Assembly (NCBI RefSeq): GCF_035594125.1
Contig: NC_087158.1
Coordinates: forward strand, 6,746,501-6,810,500
Direction of reading: 5' to 3'
DNA from: Scylla paramamosain
Lineage: Eukaryota; Arthropoda; Malacostraca; Decapoda; Portunidae
DNA: 64,000 bases
The notes below the pieces were generated by a model. It ran no database searches, was not told where the DNA came from, and saw only the letters and a program-made list of their open reading frames with translations. Below, in pieces: positions 26,601-41,190 of the stretch. Position 1 is the first letter of the stretch, and every line of letters begins with the position of its first letter. Position numbers and translations under genes: made by a program.

Positions 26601-29600
26601 CGCTAAAACGGAGGTAAACCTACCAATATCAAGAAATAGAAAAACATTACCAAAAAGGTATATTTTGAGTGTTTTTGAGCTTGTTACCTAAAAAAAAAAC
26701 GCGAAAATTGATGCAAAGCACTATATATTAGAAAACAAAAGGACTTTGCAAGAAAAGTGTATAATGAGTTTTTTATAGTTGAAAACAACCAAAAGGTAAA
26801 AAAACACAAAAACTCGTGTATATGGAGAAGGTTCCTACATACGAAAATGCTGAAACTCATGAATTACACTCCTAATTGAGAAATAGAACAACCTTACTAA
26901 ATGCGTGTATTTTGAGTGCTTTTCACATTCATAGTTACCAAAACCCGAAATTGCATGCGAAACCACCTTTATGTGAGAAAAAAATGTCATTACCAGAAAA
27001 GTGTCTTTTAAGTGTTTTTGAGCGTGATAGGCAATAAAGCACTAAAAAGCAGGGCAATCATATTACATTGGAATAACACCAATTAATACCAAAAACTTGC
27101 CTTTAAGTGTTTTTGAGCTCCTTATATACGAAACCGCTAAAACGCAAGCAAAACAAACTTCATGGAGAAACAGAAAAACATTATTAAAAAACATGTATTT
27201 TGAGTTTTTTTGATCATGTTATCTATAAAAACGCCTAAATACATACAAAGAACATTATGTTTGGGAAACAAAAGGACATTACGTGTATTATTAGTGTTTT
27301 TTTAAGTTCGTTAAGTAACAAAAAGTTAAAACCCACAAATAACGCTCTTTATTTAGAAAATAAAAAATAAAAAAATATAAAAATAAAATTTTTTTTTCTG
27401 TTATTCATATTCAAAGATACCGAGATGCCAAAATTCTGGGAAAATTCAGAGCAATCATATGATAAAAGAATATTATCAAAAAAGTTAATTTCAGCCTTTT
27501 TTTTCGGACTGTTATGTACCAAACTAAAATGCATGCAAAGACTCCTATATGAGGAAATTAAACGACCTTACCAGAAATATGTGTTTTGTGTTTTTTTTAG
27601 CATGTTAGGCACCAAAACGATAAATAATAAGGAACTCACTGTATATGGGAATCCAAAAAAAAGTTACTGAAAACGTGTCTTCTCAGTGTTTTACGTAGAA
27701 AAACGCTTAAACGGATGAAAAGCAACCAATATCAAGAAAAAGAAAAACGTTACTGAAAAGGTACATTTTGAGTGTTTTTGAGCTTGTTACCTACAAAAAA
27801 CGCGAAAATTGGGCAAAGCGCTCTATTTTGGAAAACAAAAGGACATTGCAAGGAAAGTGTATAATGAGTGTTTTATAGTTCAAAAGATCCACAAAACAAA
27901 AAACGCAAAATTTCGTGTATATGGAGAGGTTTCCTAGATACAAAAATGCTAAAACTCATGTATAACACTCCTAATTGAGAAACAGAACAACCTTAATAAA
28001 TACGTGTATTTTGAGTGCTTTTCACATTCTTAGTTACCAAAACCCCAAATTGCATGCGAAAATAGATTTGTGGGAAAAAATGACTTTACCAAAAAAGTGT
28101 CTGTTGAGTGTTTTTGAGCGTGATAAGCAATAAAGCACTTAAAAGCAGGGCAATCACATTACTTTGGAAGAAAAAAGAATTTTTACCAAGAAGTTGCCTT
28201 TAAGTGTTTTTGAGCTCCTTATATACCAAAACACTAAAACGCATGGAAAACACTCTTTATGGTGAAACAGAATAACTTTACCAAAAACATGTATTTTGAG
28301 TGTTTTTGATCATGTTACTAATAAAAACGCTTAAATAAATGCAAAGAACACTATTTTTTGGGAAACGAAAGGAGATTACGGGAAATGTGTATTTTGAGTG
28401 TTTTTAAGTTCCTTAATTACCAAAAAGATAAAAACCACAAATAACACTCTTTACTGAAAAATAATAAATAAATAAAAAAAAAAAAAAAATTTTTTCTTTC
28501 TTATTCATGTTCACAGGTACCGTAATGCCAAAATTCGGGCAAAATTCAGGAAATTATGTGAAATAAGAACATTATCAAAAAAGTAAAATTTAACTTTTTT
28601 TTCCGAACTGTTATGTACCAAACCCCTAAAGTACATGCAAAGCTACCTATATGGGGAAATTAAACGTCTATGCCAGAAAACGGTCATATGCGTGTTTTTC
28701 AGCATGTTAGGAACCAACACGATAAATAACATGGAAGTCAAGTTACATGGGAATCCAAAACAAAATTACTAAAAACGTGTCTTTTCGGTGTAGAAAAACG
28801 CTAAAACGGATGCAAACCAACTAATATGAAGAAATAAAATAACATTGCCAAAAATGTATATTTTGAGTGTTTTTTAAATTGTTACCTACAAAAAACGCGA
28901 AAATGGATGGAAAGCACTCTCTTTTGGGAAGCAAAAGGACATTACAAGAAACGTGTATAATGAGTGTTTTATAGTTTCACAAGAACTACAAGGCAAAAAA
29001 CGAAAAAACTCGTGTATATAGAGAAGTTTCTTACATTTCAAAATGCTGAAACGTCTGGAACAACACTCTTAATTGAGAAACAGAACAATCTTACTGAATG
29101 CGTGTATTTTGAGAGCTTTTCACATCCTTAGTTACAAAAACCCAAAATTGCATGCGAAACCAGCTTTATGTGTGAAAAAAATGATATTACCAGAAAAATG
29201 TCTTTTGAGTGTTTTTGAGCGTGTTGGGCAATAAAGCACTAAAAAGCAGGGCAATCACATTACATTGCAATAAAACGAATTTTTAAAGAGAACTTGCCTT
29301 TAAGTGTATTTGACCTCCTTATATACCAAAACACTAAAATGCATGCAAAACACACTTTATGGTGAAACAGAATAACATTTCCAAAAACATATATTTTCAG
29401 TGTATTTGATCATGTTACCAATAAAAACGCTTAAATACATGCAAAGAATTCTATTTTTTGGAAATGAAATACATTACGAGAAACGTGTATCATAATTGTT
29501 TCTAAGTTCATTGAGTACGAAAAAGCTAAAAGCCACAAATTACACTTTTTATTGAGAAAAAAAATAAATAAAAAAATACAATTTTTTTTTTCATTCTTAT

Positions 29601-30665
29601 TCATATTCACAGGTAACGAGGTGCCAAAATTCAGGCAAAGTTCAGGAAATTATATGAAATAAGAACATTATCAAAAAAGTTAAATTTCGTTTTTTTTTTC
29701 GGACTGTTATGTACCAAACCCCTAAAGTGCATGCAAAACCACCTGTATGGTTAAATTAAACGTTTTTCCCAGAAAACTGTTTTATGAGTGTTTTTCAGCA
29801 TGTTAGGAACCAACACGATATAACCCAAGGAAGTCAATCTATATGGGAATCGAAAACAAAATTACTGAAAACGTATCTTTTCGGTGTTTTACGTAGAAAA
29901 CGCTAAAACGGATGCAAACCAACCAAAATGAAGAAATAGAATAACATTACCAAAAAGGTATATTTTGAGTGTTTTTGAAATTGTTACCTACAAAAAACGC
30001 AAAAATGGATGGAAAGCACTGTATAATGGGAAGCAAAAGGCACCAAAAAGCATGTTAGGCACCAAAACGATAAATAATATGAAAGTCACTCTATATGGAA
30101 ATCCAAAACAAAATTACTGAAAATGTGTCTTTTAAAAGATTTACGTAGCAAAACGATAAAACGGATGCAAACCAACCAATATGAAGAAATAGAATAATAT
30201 TACCAAAAAAGTGTTTTTTTTGTGTGTTTTTGAGCTTGTTATATAAAAAGAAACGCGAAAATGGATGCAAAGCACTCTATATAAGGTAAAAAAAAAAAGG
30301 ACATAACGAGAAACGTGTATAATGAGTGTTTTATAGTTTTACCAGAATCAGAAGGCAAAAAGCGCAAAAACTCGACTGTATGGAGAAGTTTCTAAGATAC
30401 CAAAATACTGAAACTCATGAAACTCAAGAAACAGAACAACCTTATAAAATGCGTGTATTTTGGGTGTTTTTTTTTTTACATTCTTAGTTATGAAAACCCC
30501 AAATTTCATCCGAAACTAGCTTTATGTGGGAAAAAAATGACAATGCCAGAAAAGTGTCTGAGTGTTTTTGAGCGTGTTGGGCAATAAAGCACTAAAAAGC
30601 AGGACAATCACATTACATGGGAATTAAACCATCTTTTACAAAGAACTTTCTTTTTAGTGTTTTGG
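23692..30665 (+). repeat. Higher-order satellite array, direct orientation, segment 3
   Basis: Six units have boundaries near 24115, 25181, 26313, 27415, 28515 and 29610, spaced 1066-1132 bp. The order of variants parallels the arrays ending at 16915, 37900 and 55789. A unit with a doubled half-E monomer (GTGTGTATTAGAAGAG at about 25717) comes first. Units with ATAAGGAACTCACTC follow, then the TTCACAGG variants, then the GTAACGAGGTGCC variant, then the inverted block. Confidence 0.93.
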
Positions 30666-31119
30666 ACGCGCATTTAGTAAGGTTGCTCTGTTTCTCAATT
30701 AAGAGTGTTATTCATGAGTTTCAGCATATACACGAGTTTTTGCGTTTTTTGCCTTGTTTTTTTTTTTAACTGTAAAACGTTCCATATACATTTTCTCGCA
30801 ATGTCCCTTTGTTTCTCAATATAGAGTGCTTTGTATCCATTTTCGCGTTTTTTTTTTAGGTAACAAGCTCAAAAACACTCAAAATATACATTTTTGGTAA
30901 AGTTTTTCTGCGTCTTGATATTGGTTGGTTTGTATCAGTTTTAGCGTTTTTCTTCGTAAAACACTGAGAAGACACGTTTTCAGTAATATTCTTTTGGATT
31001 CCCACATAGAGTGAGTTCCTTATTATTTATGGTTTTGGTGCCTAACATGCTGAAAAACACTCAAAAGACAGATTTCTGGTAAGGTCTTTAATTTCCTCAT
31101 ATGGGAGGCTTTGCATGTC
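30666..31119 (-). repeat. Inverted satellite pentamer block 4 (short form)
   Basis: This block is about 454 bp of reverse-orientation satellite. The left join is TTTGGACGCGCATTTAGTAA and the right join is TTGCATGTCTTTTCAGTG. Like blocks 2 and 6 it is missing about 28 bp inside the E monomer, reading TTTCAGCATATACACGAG near 30719. Confidence 0.92.
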
Positions 31120-34100
31120 TTTTCAGTGTTTTTGACCGTGTTACGCAATAAAGCACTAAAAGCCAGGGCAATCATATTACATGGGAATAAAACCAAATTT
31201 TACCATAAATTTCCCTTTAAGTGTTTTTGAGCTCCTTACATACCAAAACGCTAAAACGCATGCAAAATACATTTTATGGAGAAACAGAATAACATTACCA
31301 AATACATGTATTTTGAGTGTTTTTGATCATGTTATCAATAAAAACGCTTAAATACAAGCAAAGAACCTTATGTTTCGGAAACGAAAGGACATTACGAGAA
31401 ACGTGTATTATAAGTGTTTTTTAAGTTCTTTCAGTACCTAAAAGCTAAAACCCACAAATAACACTCTTTATTTAGAAAAAAAAATAATAAACAAAAAAAT
31501 TTAAAAAATAGGAATATTTTTTTTTTTCTTATTCATCTTCCTAGGTACCGAGATGCCAAAATTCTGCCAAAATTCAGGGATTTTATATTGGAAAAAGAAC
31601 ATCACCAAAAAAGTTAATTATAACTTATTTTTCGGATTGTTATGTACCAAACCCTAAAGTGCATGCAAAGCCACCTATATATGGAAGTTTAACGACCTTA
31701 CCAGAAACCTGTCTTTTCAGTGTTTTTCAGCATGTTAGGCACCAAAACGATAAATAATATGGAAGTCAGTCATTATGTCAATCCAAAAGAAAATTACTGA
31801 TAACGTGTCTTTTCAGTGTTTTACGTAGAAAAACGCTAAAGAAATAGAATAACATTACCAAAAAGATATATTTTGAGTGTTTTTGAGCTTGTTACCTACA
31901 AAAAATGCAAAAATGGATGTAAAGCACTCTCTATTAAGAAACAAAAGGACATTACGAGAAACGTGTATAATGAGTGTTTTATAGTTTTAAAAGAACCACA
32001 AGGCAATAAACGCAAAAACTCATGTATATAGAGAAATTTCTTACATACCAAAATGAATCAATGCATGAATAACACTTTTAAACGATAAACAGATCTACCT
32101 TACCTAATTGTGTATTTTGAGTGTTTTCCACATTCTTAGTTACGAAAATGCCAAATTACATGCGAAACTTTGGCAAATAAAAGGACATTACGAGAAACGT
32201 GTATTATGAGTGTTTTTTAAGTTCCTTAAGTACCAAAAAAATAAAAACCACAAATAACACTCTTTCTTTAGAAAAAAAAAATAAAATAAAATAAAAATTT
32301 AAAAAAATAAGATTTTTTTTTTTTTCTTTTGTTATTCATCTTCATATGTACCGAAATGCCAAAATTCTGGGAAAATTCAGGGCAATCATATAATAAAACA
32401 ATATTACCAAAAAAGTTAATTTCAGCTTTTTTTTCGGACTGTTATGTACCAAACCCTAAAGTGCATGCAAAGCCTCCTATATGAAGAAATTAAACGACCT
32501 TACCAGAAATCTGTGTTTTGAGTGTTTTTTAGCATGTTAGGCACCAAAACGATAAATAATAAGGAACTCACTCCATATGGGAATCCAAAACAAAGCTACT
32601 GAAAACGTATCTTCTCAGTGTTTTACATAGAAAAACGCTAAACGCTAAACGCATGCAAAGAACACTATTTTTGGGAAACGAAAGTAGATTACGAGAAACG
32701 TGTATTATGAGTGTTTTTAATTTCATTAATTACCAAAAACATGTATTTTGAGTGTTTTTGATCATGTAACCTATTAAAACGCTTAAATACATGTAAAGTA
32801 CCCTATGTTTGTATAACAAAAGGACATTACGAAAATCATGTATTATGAGTGTTTTTAAGTTCCTCAAGTACTAAAAAGCTAAAACCCACAAATAACTCTT
32901 TATAGAGAGAAAATTTTTTTTTTGTTATTCATCTTCATAGGTACCGAGATGCCAAACTTCTTGCAAAATTCATGGAAATAAAAAAAAAAAATCATTATAA
33001 AAAATAATTTTAGCTTTTTTCCGGAGTTATGTACAAACTCTGAAGTGCATGCAAATCCACCAATATGGGGAAATTACACGACTTTACCAGAAACTTGTCT
33101 TTTGAGTGTTTTTTTAGCAATTTCAACAATATTACTTAAAACGTGTCTTTTCAGTGATTTACGTAGAAAAACGCTAAAACGAATGCAAACCAACCAATAT
33201 GAAGAAAAGAATAACGTTACCAAAAAGATATATTTTGATGTGTTTTTGAGCTTGTGACCTACAAAAAATGCAAAAATGGATGGAAAGCACTTTATATTGG
33301 CAAAGAAAAGGACATTACGAGAAACGTGTATGAGTGTTTTATAGTTTGACAAGAACCACAAGGTAAAAAAAACTCAAAAACTCATGTACATCAAGAAGTT
33401 TCTTACATACCAAAAAGCTGAAACTCATGAATAACACTTTTAATTTTGAAACAGAAATACCTTACCAAATGTGTGTATTAGAAAAGTTTCTTACATACCA
33501 AAATGCTGAAACTCATAAATAACACTTTTAATTAAGAAATAGAACAACCTTACTTAATGCCTGTGTTTTGATTTTTTTTCACATTCTTAGTTACCAAAAC
33601 CCCAAATTCCATGCAAAACTAGCTTTATATGGGAAAGAAAATTATATTACCAGAAAAGTGTCTTTTGAGTGTTTTTGAGCGTGTTAGGCAATAAAGCACT
33701 AAAACGTAATGCAATCACATTACAAAGGAATAAAAACAACTTTTACCAAGAACTTGCCTTTAAGTGTTTTTGAGCTCATTACATACCAAAACGCTAAAAC
33801 GCATGCAAAACACCTTTTATGAAGAAACAGAATAAAATTACCAACAACATATATTTTTGAGTGTTTTTGATCATGTTATCTATAAAAACGCTTAAATACA
33901 TGCAAAGAACCTTATGTTTGCAAAACGAAAGGACATTACAAGAAATGTGTATTATCAATGTTTTTAAGTTCCTTAAGTACCAAAAAGCTAAAACCCACAA
34001 ATAACACTTTAGAAAAAAAAAGTACGAAAACAAAAAAAAATAGGATTTTTTTTTTTGTTATTTATCTCCATAGGTATGGAGATGCCAAAATTCTGGGAAA

Positions 34101-37100
34101 ATTCAGGGCTATTATATCATAAAAAAATTATCAAAAAAGTTAATTTTAGCTTTTTATTCGGACTCCTATAAGACTCCTATAAGAAGAAATTAAACGACCT
34201 TACCAGAAATCGGTTTTTTGAGTGTTTTTCAGCATGTTAGGCACCAAAACGATAAATAATAAGGAACTCACTCTATATGAGAATCCAAAACAAAATTGCT
34301 GAAAACGTGTTTTTTCTTTGTTTTACGTAGAAAAACGCTAAAACGGATGCAAAACTACCAATATCAAGAAATAGAAAAACTTTACCAAAAAGGTATATTT
34401 TGAGTGTTTTTGAGCTTGTTACCTACAAAAAACGCGAAAATTGATGCAAAGCACTCTATATTGGGAAACAAAAGGACATTGCAAGAAAAGTGTATAATGA
34501 GTGTTTTATAGTTCAAAAGAACCACAAGGCAAAAAACGCAAAAATCTCGTGTATATGGAGAGGTTTCCTAAATACAAAAATGCTGAAACTCATGTATAAA
34601 ACTTATGTATAACACTCCTAATTGAGAAAGAGAACAACCTTAATAAATGCGTTTATTTTGAGTGCTTATCACATTCTTAGTTACCAAAACCCCAAATTGC
34701 ATGCGAAAATAGATTTGTGGAAAAAAAAATGAATACCAGAAAAGTGTCTTTTGAGTGTTTTTGAGCGTGATAGGCAATAAAGAACTAAAAAGGAGGGCAA
34801 TCACATTAAATTGGAGGAAAACAAATTTTTATCAAGAACTTGCCTTTAAGTGTTTTTGAGCTCCAAAACACTAAAACGAATGCAAAACACTCTTTATGGT
34901 GAAACAGAATAACATTACCAAAAACATGTATTTTGAGTATTTTGATCATGTTACCAATAAAAACGCTTAAATAAGTGCAAAGAACACTATTTTTGGGAAA
35001 CGAAAGGAGATTACGAGAAACGTGTATTATGAGTGTTTTTAAGTTCATTAATTACCAAAAAGCTAAAAGCCACAAATAACGCTCTTTATTGAGAAACAAT
35101 AAATAAATAAAAAAAAATACAATATTTTTTTTTCCTTCTTATTCATCTTCACAGGTACCGAAATGCCAAAATTTGGGCAAAATTCAGGAAATTATGTGAA
35201 ATAAGAACATTATCAAAAAAGTTAAATTTAGCTTTTTTGGGGGACTGTTAGGTAACAAACCCCTAAAGTGCATGCAAAGCCACCTATATGGGGAAATTAA
35301 ACGTCTTTGCCAGAAAACGGTCTTATGAGTGTTTTTCAGCATGTTAGGAACCAACACGATAAATAACATTGAAGTCAATCTATACGGGAATCCAAAACAA
35401 AATTACTAAAAATGTGTCTTTTCGGTGTTTTACGTAGAAAAACGCTAAAACGGATGCAAACCAACCAATAGGAAGAAATAAAATAACATTACCGAAAAGG
35501 TATATTTTGAGTGTTTTTGAAATTGTTACCTACAAAAAACGCGAAAATGGATGGAAAGCACTCTATATTAGGAAGGAAAAGGACATTACGAGAAACGTGT
35601 ATAATGAGTGTTTTATAGTTTTTCAAGAACTACAAGGAAAACTTGAAAAACTCGTGTATATAGAGAAGTTTCTTACATTCTAAATTGCTGAAACTCTGGA
35701 ACAACACTCTTAATTGAGAAACAGAAAAATCTTATTAAATGCGTGTATTTTGAGTGCTTTTCACATTCTTAGTTACCAAAACCCCAATTTGCATGCGAAA
35801 CCAGCTTTACGTGGGAAAAAAATGACATTACCAGAAAAAAATGTCTTTCGAGTGTTTTTGAGCGTGTTAGGCAATAAAGCACTAAAAAGCAGGGCAAACA
35901 CATTACATTGGAATAAAACCAATTTTTAACAAGAACTTGCCTTTAAGTGTTTTGAGCTCCTTATATACCAAAACACTAAAACGCATCCAAAATACACTTT
36001 ATGGTGAAACAGAAGAACATTACCAAAAACATGTATTTTGAGTGTTTTTGATCATGTTACCAATAAAAACGCTTAAATACATGCAAAGAACCCTATTTTG
36101 GGGAAACGAAAGGACATTACCAGAAACGTGTATTATGAGTATTTTTAAGTTCCTTAAGTACCAAAAAAGCTAAAACCCACAAATAACACTCTTTATAGAG
36201 AGAAAAGAAAAAGAAAAGAAATTTTTTTTTTTTTTTTTTTTTGTTATTCTTCATAGGTACTAAGATGCCAAAATTCTGGCAATATTCTTTTGGAATCGAA
36301 AACATAATTACTGACTACGTGTCTTTTCGGTGTTTTACGTAGAAAAACGCTAAAACAGATGAAAACCAACTAATATGAAGAAATAGAATAACATTACCAA
36401 AGAGGTATATTTTGAGTGTTTTTGAGCTTGTTACCTACAAAAAAACGCGAAAATGGATGCAAAACACTCCCTATTGGGAAAGAAAAGGACATTACGAGAA
36501 ACATGTATAATGAGTGCCTTATTATTTTCGGGCAAAAGAACTTGTGGTTCACAAGAACCACAAGGCAAAAAAACGTAAAAACTCGTGTATGTAAAGAAGT
36601 TTCTTAGATACCAAAATGCTGAAACTCATGAATAAAAATCTTAACTGAGTAACAGAACAACATTACCAAATGCGTGTATTTTGAGTGTTTTTTCATATTC
36701 TTTTCCAAAACCCTAAAGAGCATGCGAAACTAGCTTTATGTGGGAAAAAATGACATTACCAGAAGTATCTTTTCAGTGTTTTTGAGCGTGTTAGGCAATA
36801 AAGCACTAAAAAGCAGGGCAATCATATTACATTGGAATAAAACTAACTTTTACCAAGAACTTGCCTTGAAGAGTTTTTAGGCTCCTTACATACCAAATCG
36901 CTAAAACGCATGCAAAACACTCCTTTATGGAGAAACAGAATAACATTACCAAAAATAAGTGTTTTGAGTGTTTTTTATCATGTTACCTATAAAAACGCTT
37001 AAATACATGCAAAGATCCCCATATTTGGGAAACGAAAGGACATTACGAGAAATGTGTATGATGAATGTTTTTAAGTTCATTAAGTACCAAAACGTTAAAA

Positions 37101-37900
37101 CCTACAAAAAAACACTCTTTATAAAGAAAAAAAAATAGCATTCTTATTTTTTTGTTATTGATGTTCATAGGTACCAAGATGACAAAATTCTACCAAAATT
37201 CAGGGAAATTATGTGGAAAAAACATTATCGAAAAAGTTAATTTTATCTTTTTTTTTCGGAGTTATTTTCCAAACCATAAAGTGTATGCAAAGCCACCTAT
37301 CTCATGAAATTTAACGACTTTACAAGAAACATGTCTTTTGAGTGTTTTTCTGCATGTTAGGCACCAAAACGATAAATAATATGAAAGTCACTCTATATGG
37401 AAATCCAAAACAAAATGACTGAAAACGTGTCTTTTAAAAGATTTACGTAGAAAAACGCTGTGTGTTTTTGAGCTTGTTACATGAAAAAAACGCGAAGATG
37501 GATGCAAAGCATTCTATATAAGGAAAAAAAAAGGATATAACGAGAAACGTGTATAATTAGTGTTTTATAGTTTCACCAGAATCACAAGGCAAAAAACGCA
37601 AAGACTCGACTGTATGGGGAAGTTTCTAAGATACTAAAATACTGAAACTCATGAATAACACTCTTAATCAAGAAACAGAACAACCTTACTAAATGCGTGT
37701 ATTTTTAGTGTTTTTTTTACATTCAAAACCCCAAATTCCATGCAAAAATAGCTTTATGTGGGAAAAAAATGACATTACCAGAAAAGTGTCTTTGAGTGTT
37801 TTTGAGCGTGTTAGGCAATAAAGCAATAAAAAGCAGGGCAATCACATTACATGGGAATAAAACCAACTTTTACGAAGAACTTTCCTTTTAGTGTTTTTGA
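31120..37900 (+). repeat. Higher-order satellite array, direct orientation, segment 4 (partly rearranged)
   Basis: Boundaries lie near 31543, 32345, 32939, 34071, 35153, 36254 and 37168. The first two intervals are short (about 800 and 595 bp) because three internal joins skip monomers, near 32169, 32640 and 32735. The other units are 1080-1130 bp, except the 36254 unit at about 914 bp, which has lost the end of A0, A1 and most of B at the boundary. A unit with the doubled half-E marker (about 33471) again precedes the inverted block by about 4.4 kb. Confidence 0.92.
36541..36564. repeat. Perfect 10-bp hairpin in a modified long-E monomer, second copy
   Basis: It is identical in arms and loop to 10658-10681 and has the same inserted TTATTATTTTCGGGC upstream, which points to one origin followed by copying. 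Confidence 0.85.
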
Positions 37901-38383
37901 CACGCATTTTGTAAGGTTGCTCTGTTTCTCAATTAAGTGTGTTATTCATGAGTTTCAGCATTTTGGTATATAGGAAACTTCTCCATATACACGAGTTTTT
38001 GCGTTTTTTGCCTTGTTTTTTTTTTTTTTTTTTACTATAAAACATTCATTATACACTTTTCTCGCAATGTCCCTTTCTTTCCCAATATAGAGTGCTTTGT
38101 ATCCATTTTCGCGGTTTTTGTGTATGTAACAAGCTCAAAACACTCAAAATATACATTTTTGGTAATGTTTTTCTGCTTCTTGATATTGGTTGGTTTGTAT
38201 CAGTTTTAGCGTTTTTCTACGTAAAAAACTGAGAAGACACGTTTTTAGTAATTTTCTTTTGGATTCCCACATAGAATGAGTTCCTTATTATTTATCGTTT
38301 TGGTACCTAACATGGTGAAAAACACTCAAAAGACAGATTTCTGGTAAGGTCTTTAATTTACTCACATGGGAGGCTTTGCATGT
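37901..38383 (-). repeat. Inverted satellite pentamer block 5 (long form)
   Basis: This block is about 483 bp of reverse-orientation satellite with the family's usual joins: GTTTTTGACACGCATTTTG on the left and GGCTTTGCATGTCTTTTCAG on the right. It contains the long E monomer. A T-run near 38015-38032 is longer than in the other blocks. Confidence 0.92.
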
Positions 38384-41190
38384 CTTTTCAGTGTTTTTGA
38401 GCGTGTTACGCAATAAAGCACGAAAAGCCAGGGCAATCACATTACATGAGAATAAAACCAAATTTTACCAAGAACTTCCCTTTAAGTGTTTTTGAGCTCC
38501 TTACATATCAAAACGCTAAAACGCATGTAAAATACGTTTTATGGAAAAAACAGAATAACATTACCAAATACATGTATTTTGAGTGTTTTTGATCATGTTA
38601 TCTATAAAAACGCAAGCACTCTATATTGGGAAGCAAAAGGACATTACGAGAAACGTGTATAATGAGTGTTTTATAGTTTCACAAGAACCACAAGGCAAAA
38701 AACGCAAAAACTCGTGTATATAGAGAAGTTTCTTACATACCAAAACGCTAAAAATCATGAATAACACTTTTAAGTGAAAAACAGAACTATCTTACCAAAT
38801 GTGTGTATTTTGAGTGTTTTTCACATTCTTAGTTACGAAAATCCCAAATTACATGCGAAACTAGCTTTATGTGGGAAAAAAATGACATTACCAGAAAAGT
38901 GTCTTTTGAGTGTTTTTGAGCGTTATATGCAACAAAACACTAAAAAGCAGAACAATCACATTACACTGGAATAAAACCAAATTTTACGAAGAACGTGCCT
39001 TTAAGTCTTTTTTTAACTCCTTACATACCAAAACGCTAAACGCATGCAAAGCAACCTTTATGGAGAAACAGAATAACATTACAAAAAACATGTATTTTGA
39101 GTTTTTTTTATCATGTTACCTATAAAATCGCTTAAATACATGCAAAGAACCCTATGTTTGTGAAACGAAAGGACATTACGAAAATCGTGTATTATGAGTA
39201 TTTTTAAGTTCCTTAAGTACCAAAAATCTAAAACCACAATTAACACTCTTTATAGAGAAAAAAAATAATAAAAAAAATAGATTTTTTTTTTTGTTATTCA
39301 TCTTCATAGATACCGAGATGCCAAAATTCTGAGAAAATTCAGGGAAATTATGTGAAAAAAAAACATAAAAAAAATAATTTTAGCTTTTTCCGGTGTTGTG
39401 TACGAAACCCGGAAGTGCATGCAAGGCCACCTATATGGGGAAATTACACGACTTTACAAGAAAAGTGTCTTTGGGTGTTTTCAGCAATTTCAACAATATT
39501 ACTGAAAATGTGTCTTTTCAGTTTTAGCGTAGAACGCTAAAACGGATGCAAACCAACCAATATGAAGAAATAGAATAACATTACAAAAAAGATGAGTGTT
39601 TTTGAGCTTGTTACCTACAAAAAACGCAAAAAATGAATGCAAAGCAGTCTATATCTGGAAACAAAAGGATATTACAAGAAAAGTGTATAATGAATGTTTT
39701 AATAGTTTTCAAGAACCATAAGGCAAAAAACGCAAAAACTCGTGTATATGGATATTTTTCTTAGATACTAAAATGCTGAAATTCATGAATAACACTCTTA
39801 ATTGAGAAACAGAACAACCTTACCAAATGCGTGTATTTTGAGTGTTTTTTTACATTTTTAGTTACCAAAACCCGAAATTACATGCGAAACAAGCTTTATG
39901 TTGGAAATAAATGACATTACCAGAAAAAAAGTGTCTTTTGAGTGTTTTTGAGCGTGTTAGGAAATAAAGCACAAAAAAGCAGGGCAATGACATTACATGG
40001 GAATAAAACCAACATTTACTAAGAACTTGTCTTTAAGTGTTTTTCAGCTCCTTACATACTAAAACGCTAAAATGCATGCAAAACACCCTTTATTGAGAAA
40101 CAAAATAACATTACGAAAAACATGAATTTTCAGTGTTTTTGATCCCTTACGTATAAAAACGCTTAAATACATGGAAAGAACCCTATGTTTGGGAAACGAA
40201 AGGACATTACGAGTAACGTGTATTATGAGTGTTTTTAAGTTCCATGAGTACGAAAAAAGTTAAAACCCACAAATAACACTCTTTATAGAGAAAATAAATT
40301 AATTAATTAAAACGAATTTTTTTTTTTTTTTTTTTTGTTATTTATCTTCATAGGTACCGAGATGCCAAAATTCTGGCAAATTTCAGGGAAATTATGTGAA
40401 AAAATAATATTATGAAAAAAGTTAATTATAGCTTTTTTTTTTTCGGACTGTTATGTACCAAACCCTAAAGTGTATGCAAAGCCATCTACATGAGGAAATT
40501 AAACGACTTTACCAGATACCTGTCTTTTGAGTGTTTTCAGCAAGTTAGGCACCAAAACGATAAATAATATGGAAGTCACTCTTTATGGGAATCCAAAACA
40601 AAATTACTGAAAACGTGTTTTTTTAGTGTTTTACTTAGAAAAACATTGAAACGGATGCAAACCAACCAATATGAAGAAATAGAATAATATTACTAAAAAG
40701 TTATATTTTGAGTGTTTTTGAGCTTGTTACCTACAGAAAACGCGAGAATAGTTGCAAAGCACTCTATACTGGGAAAGAAAAGGACATTACGAGAAACGTG
40801 TATAATGAGTGTTTTATAGTTTCACAAGAACCACAAGGCAAAACACGCAAAAACTCGTGTATATGGAGATATTTCTTAGATACCAAAATGCTGAAATTCA
40901 TGAAGAACACTCTTAATTGAGAAACAGAACAACCTTACCAAATGGGTGTATTTTGAATCTTTTTAACATTCTTACTTACCAAAACCCCAAATTGCATGCG
41001 AAACTAGCTTTGTGTGAAAAAAAAAATATTATCAGAAAAGTGTCTTGAGATTTTTTTGAGCGTGTTAGGTAATAAAGCACTAAAAAGCAGGGTAATCACC
41101 GTTACATGGGAATAAAACCAACTTTTACCAATAACTTGCCTTTAAGTGTTTTAAGCTCCTTACATACGAAAACGCTAAAACGCATACAAA
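38384..41190 (+). repeat. Higher-order satellite array, direct orientation, segment 5
   Basis: Boundaries lie near 39307 and 40350. Near 38612 a D monomer (TATCTATAAAAACGC) is joined directly to the middle of another D monomer (AAGCACTCTATATTGGGAAG), which skips most of a unit. The homogenised array ends inside a C monomer at about 41190 (ACGCATACAAAAC). A diverged D monomer follows directly, so the five-monomer phase is kept across the boundary. Confidence 0.9.

Noticed and set aside
320..41190. TTAGG words as insect-type telomere repeat
   Set aside because: TTAGG occurs singly inside GTTAGGCACC of the B monomer, never in tandem.
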